DNA of 64,000 bases from assembly GCA_003833135.1 (NCBI GenBank), contig QZLH01000180.1, forward strand, positions 61,897 to 125,896, read 5' to 3'. This DNA comes from Oehlia diaphana (lineage: Eukaryota; Glomeromycota; Glomeromycetes; Glomerales; Glomeraceae). Shown here piece after piece: positions 21,941 to 32,147 of the stretch. The stretch's first letter is position 1; each line of letters begins with the position of its first letter. The translations under genes and the position numbers were made by a program. Below the pieces are notes generated by a model. That model did not search any database and was not told the DNA's origin. It saw only the letters and a list, made by a program, of their open reading frames with translations.

Positions 21941-22455
21941 TGAAATTTTTTAAGTTAAAAACATTCCTTTTAAAGGGTAATAATATATAATTGAAAGATT
22001 TTAATATACACGTGTAAATATTTAGTATAATAGTTTGTAGGATTCTTATCATACGTATTATGTTTTTTTTTAGTTTATTTATCCTACTATTTAGAACATT
22101 TCAGTATTTATTTAATGACTTTTTTTTATATTATTATTTTTATTGTGTAATATTATTGTATAAAATACATTTTAATTTATAAAAATTAATTTGTTTTTTA
22201 TTAATTGCGTTAGCAAAATAATAAAATGATATTTACTGATTTTTTTTTTAATTTTAAAAAAAAATTAATAGTAATCATTAAAATGAAAGAATAAATACAG
22301 AAGATAAAATCTTATAAACTTAATATACATTCTAACAACTTTGATAAACAATTTAATATAAGAAAAAAAAGGAAAGACATCATGACAATTATTAAAACAA
22401 ACAAATAATTAAATAATTAAACATTATTTTTTTCATATTCTATACAAATTTGTCA
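21941..22455. other. Convergent spacer between VPS35 and the PP28-family gene
   Basis: T- and A-rich 3' flanks of two convergent genes. No ORF or structured repeat seen. Confidence 0.6.
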
Positions 22456-23047
22456 TTATTTTTTAATTTTGCGTCCTTGGCTCGCTATTTTGGCTTTATG
22501 TGCTTCAGCTTTAGCTAATATTTTTTAAAATTGATTTCATTAATATTTATGAAGAAAAGGAAGAAAAGCAAGATAATGAAGAAAAAATCAATTAATTATA
22601 CCTTCTTGTTCTGCTTTTCTTCTTACAGCAGCTTCTTCACGTTGTTTCTTAATAATGGCTAACCTTTCTAAATCAGCTTTAGCCTGTTCAGTTTTACCCT
22701 CCTGATGAAGTTTCCAATATCTTTGTTGTGAGGCCGCTTTTTCAGCAGCTTCTCTAGTGAATCACCAATTAATATAAATCAATCAATAATAAATAGGTAA
22801 TAACAACATATTTTAATTCGCTATAAAAATTAACTACCTTTCCCTCCGAGTCATTTCTCTTGGTGTATCTTTTATATCAGAAGCTTTCAAATTATCCTTT
22901 TTAGTTCTGTTTGGATTTTCTATATCAATAATACTCAATGATGATAATTTTGAACGATTCTAATACAATATAAATTAAAAAGATATAATATAATTAACAT
23001 TAATGTTACAAAATAAATAAATAAATAAATATATATATATATATACT

Positions 23048-23079
<32 letters not shown>

Positions 23080-23410
23080 TTCGATATCACCATCGTCTTC
23101 ACCTGATTCCTTATCAGATCCTTGAGAATTCTTGTTATTTTTAGATTTTTCAATTTTACTAGAAGAAACATTAGGCGTTTCATCTTCACTTTCTTCCTCA
23201 GAATCGTCTTCTTTCTTATCTCGATACTGAAAGCAAAACATTATTAACACAAAACAAATAAGAGCAAATAGATCATTTGATTTGTAGTTAATAACCTACA
23301 CCCCACATTCCTTCTTCATTTCCTGTACCAGAAAGTTGTCGTGGATTTGTAAACTTATGTCCACCACCACGAGAAACTTTCCATTTTCGATTATTTTTCT
23401 TCGGTGGCAT
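22456..23410 (-). CDS. PP28/PDAP1-family casein-kinase-substrate phosphoprotein
   Basis: Five exons (23300-23410, 23047-23226, 22838-22959, 22602-22753, 22456-22514) give 207 aa starting [20 protein letters not shown]. The N-terminus matches the PDAP1 layout (basic, GGHK). Then comes an acidic Ser/Asp/Glu-rich stretch with many casein kinase II-type sites and a run of ten Asp. The conserved segment [13 protein letters not shown] follows, and a helical C-terminus reads [20 protein letters not shown] then [12 protein letters not shown]. This is the 28-kDa heat- and acid-stable phosphoprotein family; its role is poorly defined. The Asp run is encoded by a GAC/GAT microsatellite, directly next to an AT microsatellite at the exon 2 donor (23020-23046), so length polymorphism is likely. 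Confidence 0.92.
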
Positions 23411-24159
23411 CGTTCAGTCTCTCTCTTTTTTTTTTAAAAAAAGAAAAAGCTTTTTCGTGAAAAAAAAAAAAAATTTTGAATTCTCTCCTAAAAAAGAAAT
23501 GAAATCAAAATTCGAAATTACGTAATCTGATCAGCATACGCCGGTACAGTCAAATTTAGACATTTTTATTATACAAGAAAACAAATTGCCCGAATTCCAA
23601 TAGAGCAACAAAAATTAATAAATGCTACTCTATAATCTATATTTAGTATCTAAAATAATTTAAATAAATTTTTTTCAATTAAGCTCCAAAAAAAATTCCG
23701 CAGTAGCAGATCAAAACATTATTTAATATATCTGATATCTGATATGTCCAAAATCGAAGATTTTTCGTGTTATTTATTTATTTAACACATGACATTTCGT
23801 TGCAAATTACCAAGACCTAATGTTTACTGGGGCAACTTAAGCTTTATCTCTTTTTAGATTCATGTGATTTATCTTCATATCTGTTTGTCGAACTGCTTTC
23901 AGTTAGTCAAAACCGAAACTGAAACCGAAAGTTGAAGCTTGGGACATTATTTAATAGGATTAGCAAAGGAAGAGTAGAACAAGATCACTAGCAATATCAA
24001 TTATCAACAACGCCATTAGTTCTTCGATCCGTATCTGGATTTTTTCGTTTATAAACCGGATGAAAAAATCCGGATCCGGGATGAGATTCATATATACTGT
24101 ATCACTTGCATGCACGTTGATAGACCGGAGGTTCAGGATAAATTTGTCCATATTTTTGC

Positions 24160-24466
24160 GCCTCAGATCGATTCTGCCTTAGATTCACCTCCCCAGTAAA
24201 TTTTTCACCCCACGTGACCTAATAATATTCATCACCTGCATCACACCCCACCGCGTTTTCACTGTTTATATTTATCTGAGGGACTTTTTTTTTTGCCTTC
24301 CAAAATTATTTTTTTCACAACCCCTTAAATATCACCGGTCACGTGGGGGTAATATTTTAATTATAAAATTGGTGGTGTTACTACGGTAAATGCCTTAGAT
24401 TACAATTGTCAGGTGAGGTGCGTGATGTAAATCAATGTTAGGCACGTTAGCTTCAATCTGAGGCAA
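24160..24466. repeat. Nested inverted repeats (CCTCAGAT outer, CCCCACGTGACC inner)
   Basis: CCTCAGAT at 24162 is mirrored by ATCTGAGG at 24457, and CCCCACGTGACC at about 24206 is mirrored exactly by GGTCACGTGGGG at about 24337. GCCTTAGATT also recurs at both ends. The arrangement is like a degraded MITE or hairpin of roughly 300 bp. I see no target duplication. The CACGTG cores could also be E-box/G-box protein-binding sites. Confidence 0.5.
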
Positions 24467-24769
24467 ATTAAAAATGCAAGATTTTTTTATACTTTATCAT
24501 TATTATTGTGTAGTTTTTCAATTATGAAATTTTTTATAATCAACAAGGATTCCTATTTATGCAGTTTTGGCATTATTTTATGGAAAAAGTATAGCATTTA
24601 CTTGTACAACTACCCGAGTTTAAAAAAATTGTAAGTATTAAATATAATAAAGGAAAGAAATGATGTTATAAAAATTATTGTCAATTATTTTTTTTTACAG
24701 ATACGATAAAAGAAAAGGTGAGAAATACATAATATTAATATGTCTGGTGAAAAAAAAAGTTGAGAAAAC

Positions 24770-25045
24770 TATATTTTATCGGATTTAATGAAAGAAAAGG
24801 GCGAGAAATTTTAATAGGATTGATGAAAAAAAAACATCTTTTTTATAGATTTAATAAAAAGGAAGAATGGGATAAATGTATTTTTAATAGATTTAACAAA
24901 ATGAACGTATTTTTAATAATTTAATGAAAGTAAAAGGTGAGGCAATTGTATTCGGTAGATTTATAAATGTTTTAATAGGTTTATTAATGAAAAAGAGGAT
25001 AAGATAAACGTATTTTAATAGATTTAACACAAGAGAAAGTTTAGA
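24770..25045 (+). repeat. Degenerate tandem repeat around TAGATTTAA(T/C)(A/G)AAA
   Basis: About seven loosely spaced copies of a TAGATTTAA-AAA core, each followed by GAG/GATAA(A)-GTATTTT text, with uneven unit lengths of 30-60 bp. There is no long ORF. Confidence 0.5.
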
Positions 25046-26229
25046 TATAATAATTAAATCTTATAAACAGTATATTTATCGAAATAAGAATAATAATAAT
25101 AATATATTAAAATAAATTGAATAAAAAATTCATTTAACAAAATTCTTATTTAGGACAAATAGTTACACTTTCATGTACCCAAAAATTATGCTGTAACACT
25201 AAAAATCAGCTGATGGTTAGTCATGAGTCATCTGACTAAAATATCAGCCGAGGTACGTCGCGAAAAACCCATTTCTCACCTTTAAATAAAGTTTTTTTTT
25301 TGAATATACTTGTATATTTTAATAGGATATTCGAATTAAAATGTATATAACTCACATTTATTATTTAGATAATAACAACATTCAAGGATAATGGCTTATA
25401 CATTACCTCCTACAATTACTGAAGTTTTTAAATGTGTAATATATAAAAAAATATTTAATCCAAGCATGGTTTAAGCCAACATGATGCTATAATACGCAGA
25501 TATAATATATTTCGTAAAGAATTATTCTCTATAAACTACCAAAAAGATTCATAAATGAATTTACCTTACGTGATTTATAAAATATTTTTATTGGCTAAAT
25601 TATTGATCAGATAATAAAATGAAATCATAAACAAAATCACAAAGCCCGAACCAAAAAAAAATTCAAAGGTAATTAAATCCCATCGATAAATGAACTAAAA
25701 TCAAAGATATATTCCAAGGGTGATTCATGATTGAATTCCATCAATAAATGAACAAAAAAATCAAGAGACGCGAACCAAAATTAAAGATATACGTGGAAAA
25801 AATCATATTTTCAATCGTCTCCTTAATTGTTAATATTTCCTAATATAGGGATCAATTAACTGTTAATATTTTTATTAATCTGTTTATATGTACTGACGCA
25901 ATTGCAATATGAGATGTTGTGTTACCTGTGTGCAACTGAACAGATTATAAAACGAGTACAGAGTATCATCTAATCAGTCAAAGTATATTTAAGCTTCTAA
26001 TTAATTTTTTACGCGTCGAGTATTTTTCAGTAATTTCAATGGACTATTTTTGAACAAACCTCACCGGATAAGTATAGATTCCTAGACTATTATCGGCACC
26101 GCCGGAAGCAAGACGCGTATCCTTTCCGAGATGAGTCTAACTTACTCTCGCGTTGTACTAGAGAGGTGGGTTCATCTCCAATTGTTTAAGATCACAGATA
26201 ATATGTTAATTATCTCGTTACAATATCTT

Positions 26230-27590
26230 CTACACTTTAGTCACCAAATCGTAAACGGATGCGCGAAGATCTTCAACCAAATTTGTTGGTGACCGCTGTA
26301 AGCGATTATGAAGATGAAGAACAGATAGAATCTTCTGATGATGAAGAATCTTCTTATGAGATGAGCGGAAATACCCTTGAACACTTTGACGAAGTTAAAC
26401 CCGTTGAATCAAAATGGGAGTTATTAAGTGGTAAACCTGTCAAAAACGTCCTCTGTGAAAAAACACTAAGTGTGTTGGAGAGTACTAAAAATTCGAAAAA
26501 ATTGAGTGCTTATAAAGCAAGTGTTATCGGTATAATATCATGTTTTTGATTGACTATTGCACTTACAATAAAGCAGAATCACTGATTTATTTCTTTAAAT
26601 ATAGGCTCGGATTATCTTCTATTGTTGACTTGTCTTCCGAATTTCAAGATGGCATGAGTGCCTGGTTCGGAGATGAATGGGCTGATTTGAAACAGAAAGC
26701 GCAAAATCAGATAAACATGGTACCAAAGAAATTTGGAGGCAATATTCTAGACAGCATTGGGAAGGTCGAGAATGTATGTAAAACAGCTTGCTGATTGATA
26801 ATTTTCAAATATTGGGAAGCACGAGATTATTTATTAGACCAAATGAAGAATCGAATCCGCCACAAAAATCCATCTTCAAATAATGAAGATATACTTCACA
26901 ATGTACTTAAGCACTTTTTAATTATGGTTCAGTAACTGTTCCCATAAATATTAAAACTAACACAACCTTTTATTTCTAGTTTAGAAATGCTGCTTAATAA
27001 CCCGTATGTTTTTGTAGATGAGAATAACAAAGAAACCAAGCTAACAGAGATGGAGTAGCAATAGCTCCGGTTATGGACATTATATTTTCAGATATCAATC
27101 ACATTACTTATTTTATAGAACATGCTTAATATGTAAATTTTACTATTTACACTTTATAATATTTTATGTCAACATATTGTGGGGGGAAACTGTCTCGAGG
27201 GTTAGTACCGCATGTAGAAAAATATATTTGAAAATTGAGATTCGAGGGCAATGCATAGAACTTAGTCTTACGAGCACCCAGCCCAGCAAAAATAGTTCGA
27301 GATCGTAGTAAAATTCTACGTCCAACGAATGTATACTTGATAAATATTTGAGACGAAATATTTCCGATCAAGCTGTTGAAAATTCGGCAGTGTTTGCATT
27401 TCAATTTGCTGGTAAGATGTGTTTGTATCACTAAATTGAAATTTATTGATGCCTAACATTTCATTCCTGCGATAGGACTATATGGGCCGTGGATTTGTTT
27501 GTAATGGTCTGTACTTTGGTTTGGAAGGACCTTTCCTTCACAATTACCTAATATCAAACTTCTGCGCCAAACGTTAGAAATATTATGCTT
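26230..27590 (+). pseudogene. Relic of a multi-exon gene; second copy lies at 46.4-49.2 kb on the minus strand
   Basis: Scattered open segments read as protein: an acidic region then WELLSGKPVKNVLCEKTLSV...YKASVIG (26259-26530), AWFGDEWADLKQKAQNQINM (about 26600-26790), SSNNEDILHNVLKHFLIMV (about 26870), LEMLLNNPYVFVDENNKETK (about 26980), CRKIYLKIEIRGQCIELSLT (about 27230) and NGLYFGLEGPF (about 27510). The same peptides in the same order occur, diverged, at 46440-48190 on the other strand, which shows a shared ancestor. Here the segments need frameshifts and splice phases that do not fit, and stops intervene. I do not recognise the family's function. Confidence 0.6.
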
Positions 27591-28310
27591 CTTCAAGGTT
27601 CGAAAAAAAAATTATTTTGTAATTGTTGGTTTTCTTCTTCAATAGAGAAATCTCTTATTTACTATTGCTAATTATAGGAATGTATAATTCAGAAGACTAC
27701 TGTTCTATCACAAAACGATACGCAAATAAATCCATATAAAAAGGTTTTCCAGAGAAGCAATCGGAACCAAAACATAAAAAGATTAAATTCATTAGATCAA
27801 CATATTTCATACCACGAGGACGCAATCAAAAATAATATTTTTTATTACTTTATTACTTATATTAACCTTTACTACGCCTGCAAATTCTCCTATTTCACAA
27901 TAATGTTAATTGTGTATTTTATGTATTACTGTTAGATTAAAATTAATATAATAAAGCTTGTCCGCATTGCTTCTATATTTATACAATATGTATGGATAAA
28001 TATATACAATTCGAACCTATGTTGTGTGGTGTGATCAAAAAAAAAAAATAATGAAATGTTTGCAATCAATTTTTTGCGTAACTCTGATCATTTCCTTGAG
28101 GGAACGGTTTTCATAACTGTTATCTATGTGAGTGGGCGGGACTTTTACCGATTACTAAATTATCTCAGGAGTCAGGAAGATATTGATTACGTATTGGCAA
28201 AGCTTTCGTCCTCATAAGTAGTTCTTCGATCCAGTTACGGCACATAATAGTAATAACTTCGCTATACATCATACATGGCTGCGATGATTGGATTACACTC
28301 AATCAGATTC
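27591..28310. other. Intergenic, no feature seen
   Basis: AT-rich sequence between a gene relic and a dispersed repeat. No ORF, RNA gene or repeat stands out. Confidence 0.5.
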
Positions 28311-29024
28311 AAAGGTAGCGACAATATTTTGGATAAGTTATTTAGTAATCGAAACGGAGGATATATGTATCCTATCATCAAAGAAACAGTAGGACATAGT
28401 ATTTGATTCAAGGGAAAGTATTTTAGTAATAGAAGATGAGAGACGTAATGTTTTATAGCAGAGACAACATGTTCGATAATAGAAAAAAAGTAATTTGATC
28501 ATAGATATGTGGAGCGCATCCGTTGGATATAGGCAATATTTGAAATTGGGGATCGGCCATGCAATCTGGATACCTACGAAGTATAGTTATTCTTTTTTCT
28601 GTATGTGTTCCCTTCCGATTTTTATTCTTACATATGTTCGATATTGTCTCATTATATACTAATTGTTATCTATTATAATATTCATTTACCCGTTATTGTG
28701 ATATTATTTATCGACCACAGCAAATATTTCTTTGTTCATCAAAAATTGTTAACAATAATTCTAAGAATTGGATTAGCGAGTTCTGTGACAAGCGGTCGCA
28801 CTTTCAACAAATGTAATATGTGTCCCTGAGTTCTTCGTAATATTTTTTTAGCTTATGTTCGTATGTTTTCACGTATTATAAGTAAAGATTATCACTTGAA
28901 ATCATTTTTTTATTTCACAAGTAATGTACCTCATGTTACAAAAATAAAAATAGTACAGAACACATATGCGAGTAAAAAAATGATGTCTAGTACAGCAATC
29001 TCATTTGTGTATCGCAACTTTTTT
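28311..29024 (+). repeat. Copy 1 of a direct repeat of about 700 bp
   Basis: Matches 30684-31380 in the same orientation, diverged by substitutions and small indels. Shared text includes TTTAGTAATCGAAACGGAGG (GAGACGGGGG in copy 2), GTATCCTATCATC, CTAATTGTTATCTATT and TATTTATCGACCACAGCAAA. It is non-coding. The two copies flank a small gene relic (29415-30053). Confidence 0.8.
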
Positions 29025-29414
29025 TGGGCGGATCCCACTCCTAAGATACGCCTCTCGAAGAAATGATTTAGCTTTATGGTAGAAAATTTGTTAAAAATAT
29101 TTCATATTGTTCGCATGGGAAAAAATTTGATAGAATAAGATGGATGAGAACATTTTACATTGGAAATTCGATAGATAGCAAAGAAAAATTATTTAGATTT
29201 ATTTATGATTATATTATATTATTTCAACATTATATAAAATAACATGGATTTACTAAATTAATAGGGTGACTGTGGTTTTTTAGCAAAAAAAGCTTCAACT
29301 TCTGGCATAATAACTAACGAATAAAAGAATCTTAATAAAAATATTTAATAACCACAAACCCACAGCTAACTATTGAAAATGACGGGTTCTTCGACAATAT
29401 CTAACTCTCCCTTT

Positions 29415-30053
29415 CTAGGGACGAGAACCGAATAAGCGTAACCGACATCCTGAACACCGTTTATATGGGTTGACCAATTGTTGGCGCGAAACGCTGCAAA
29501 TCATAAGTGAAAAGTTTGCACGAGAGTCGAACGAAAATGCACAATCCGGTTGTACGTTTACAGTAGGAAATGGGGTGTAACCGGGCTGTGAACGAATCAC
29601 TATTCAAAAAAAATAGAACAAATCAGACGAATATTTGCTTTGTAATAATGTTTCGCGACAAATTCGTGATGTAATATATATTTAAATACGCACAGGCAAC
29701 CAGAGCTTCTTTATCATGATTAGGATTAGTTGCGGTTCTTGCTTGTATTCCTGCGTTGTCCCATTCAATTAATAGTAATGGGTCTGTAAAAAGCTCGTCA
29801 TCCTTATATCCTTCGCCCTTGTGCTTGTTTCGCACGATCTTCTGCTACATTCGAAGAGTTTTTCACTGATTTTCGTGCCTATCAAAATAATTATTTTAGT
29901 TCTAAATAAATACACGAATTAAAAGTATATACCCTTCCTTATTTCTTTAAAAAAAAGAGGAAAACTAACAAAAAGAAAATACTAGAAATATTACCAACCT
30001 GCAGGGAAGGTTTTTTTATTAAAGAATTCCTTTACTGAATTTAACTTGGATAG
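29415..30053 (-). pseudogene. Small three-exon gene with one frameshift, function unknown
   Basis: A first exon from ATG 30053 reads MLSKLNSVKEFFNKKTFPAG. A second exon (about 29694-29871) reads RKSVKNSSNVAEDRAKQ, then shifts frame at about 29795 into YKDDELFTDPLLLIEWDNAG...PNHDKEALVA. A third exon (29415-29604) reads IRSQPGYTPFPTVNVQPDCA to a stop. Introns have GT-AG ends, but the exon 1/exon 2 phase does not restore the frame, and a one-base shift lies inside exon 2. It is either recently inactivated or carries a sequence error. No domain recognised. Confidence 0.5.
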
Positions 30054-30155
30054 CATTGTTGGAAATATATATTGGTAAAGGAAGGATATTCGTTTTTTTT
30101 TTTTGAGGAAAAGTCAAGCTTACTTATATACTGTACATACTAGGAAACGGAAACC

Positions 30156-30351
30156 GTTGTAAGTCCGGAGCGAAAAAAAGGTTATTAATAAACCTTTATC
30201 TTGTTTATCTGATGTAACACAAATTTATTTTCATCTGATGTAGCACGAAATTTCAATGACGTAACGCGTGCGGACAACCGGATATCGTCACGTGACACTA
30301 TTTGACATAGTCCTTCGAAAACATATATAGTCCTTCGCTTCGCTCCGGACA
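30156..30351. repeat. Inverted-repeat-bounded segment (GTCCGGAGCGAA / TTCGCTCCGGAC)
   Basis: GTCCGGAGCGAA at about 30158 and TTCGCTCCGGAC near 30340 are perfect inverted repeats about 195 bp apart. The inside repeats CATCTGATGTA(A/G)CAC twice. A related end (AGTCCTTCGCTCCGCTCTGG) recurs near 55088. It could be a small non-autonomous element, but I see no clear target duplication. Confidence 0.5.
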
Positions 30352-30683
30352 ATCAGTAAACGCGAGAAATGTAATGATTCATTTCATTGATTTTGATGAA
30401 TTGAATATTAACAAATACAATCACGTGTTTAATTGAAAGAAGTCGATCCTAACCTCAACCTAATCAACACTAATAAATCATCACCCTTATGTAATAGTTA
30501 TTTCACAGTGATAACTGATTTATATCACGGTTCTGTATTTTAATATACTTGTTATGATATTTTGACTAATAATGATAGACTTTTATTTTAAACTTTTTAC
30601 CCACCTTTCTAAATAAACACCATCCTGTAACAGTTCGATAATATGTTACAGCTGTGATGATTGAATCGCACCTAATAATGCTC

Positions 30684-31380
30684 AAATGATTACAAAAATA
30701 TTTCGATAACGGATATGGTTATTTAGTAATCGAGACGGGGGATGTATGTATCCTATCATCGAAGAAACAGTAGGCACATAGTATTCAATTTTAGGAGAAA
30801 GTATTTTAGTAATCGAAGATGAGAGAGATGAGAGACAAGTAATCTTTGATTGCAGAAGACAATAGTGGAAAAGTGAATTGATCATGGATATGTGGAGGTC
30901 ATCTCTTAGATATCTGCGAAGTATAGTTGTCTTTTTCTGTATGTGTTCCTTCCCGATTTTTACTCTTACTATTATGTTAAATATTATCTCATTGTATACT
31001 AATTGTTATCTATTGTAATATTCATTTATCCGTTATCGCAGTATTTATCGACCACAGCAAACATTTCTCCGTTCATCAGATATTATTGACAATGACTCTA
31101 AGGATTTGATTAGCGGGTTCTGGGCACACTTTCAATAAATGTAATATGTATCCTTGTATTTTTCGTAATATATTTTTTTTGGCATATATTTTCACGAATT
31201 ACGAATAAAGATAACACTTGAAATCATTGCGGCATTTACCAATAATTATTCTTAAGTCAATTAATACACGGTAACATTTTATGTATCTCATGTCACGTAA
31301 ATAAAAAAAATAGTGCAGAACACATACATGATCAAAACACGATGTCTAATATAGTAATATTTATGTATCAACTTTTTTTT
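30684..31380 (+). repeat. Copy 2 of a direct repeat of about 700 bp
   Basis: Same orientation as copy 1 at 28311-29024, and lies about 1.7 kb after that copy ends. Divergence is spread evenly with several indels, so the duplication is not recent. Confidence 0.8.
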
Positions 31381-32147
31381 TGAAATCATTGAATTTTTTA
31401 CTATGCCACGTGATCATATTGTGACCCGTGGTACTTAATTGTTGTAATACCTATGCCCGTGATAAATCACGTTGCCACCATAGAATAATACTTTATTATA
31501 AATACAATAATATGCTTGGTTTAATAATAATACATAATGGTTAAACATTAAAAGGTACAGAAATATTTTAAATAATCAATCAAGTTTTTTGGAATGTTCC
31601 AAGGATATTCTGGAAATAAATGTACATTCAATACATATAGTGTACAAATATATGATGTGTTTCATATCTATGCTTAACAAATGTAGTAGTAGTAGCACGT
31701 TAAATCGTGCTTTTATATATATTTATGCATCATTTAATAAAATTTTTAAAGAGGATGTTTGGAAAACATATTATAATAGGAAATTTCTAGGTGAGCATAA
31801 CTTCTATACTTATTGCACCGTACATGATTCATTAGTATTCCTTAGTAGATATTCAAGTGATGGCCAAAAAGAAACACCAAATCTTGACATAGAAGGCAAA
31901 TAGCAGAATTGAAGTGTGAGATAGTAACTGAAGATTACATCTCACGTTCAGGAAAGATAAACAAGCATCAAATGGTCTTAATTATTATGTAGCTAACTTT
32001 GAATCAAGCAAGTTTATGGAAACCATAATCATTTGATTGATGTTAATAAATATTGGGACTCTGTATGGAAAATACAAAAGATATATCTTTTGATAAAAGC
32101 GAAGACAATATCTTTTGATTAAATCTCAACTCATTTATATAACCTAT
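31381..32147. other. Intergenic; no convincing gene
   Basis: An open frame at 31589-31903 starts at TTG, has no motif and lacks splice partners, so I leave it out. The last part is the 3' flank of the tandem kinase gene. Confidence 0.5.

Larger units (their letters stand above)
23411..26200. other. Intergenic, repeat-bearing; no complete gene
   Basis: Contains the PP28-gene promoter, an inverted-repeat structure at 24160-24466 and a degenerate tandem repeat at 24770-25045. A possible tiny orphan exon starts at ATG 25391 (MAYTLPPTITEVFK, then GT), with no partner found. The ORF at 23960-24151 on the minus strand has no recognisable motif. Confidence 0.5.

Noticed and set aside
22935..23189. 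84-aa minus-strand ORF with Met-Thr repeats
   Set aside because: Alternative frame of the Asp-coding microsatellite of the PP28-family gene.
23960..24151. 63-aa minus-strand ORF
   Set aside because: Isolated, no domain or partner exon; kept only as part of the intergenic description.
28311..31380. LTR retrotransposon with 700-bp LTRs
   Set aside because: No reverse transcriptase or integrase remains inside, the ends are not TG...CA, and no target duplication was seen; kept as a direct repeat only.
31589..31903. 104-aa plus-strand ORF
   Set aside because: Begins at TTG, hydrophobic and Ser-rich by composition, no recognisable motif or conserved splice context.
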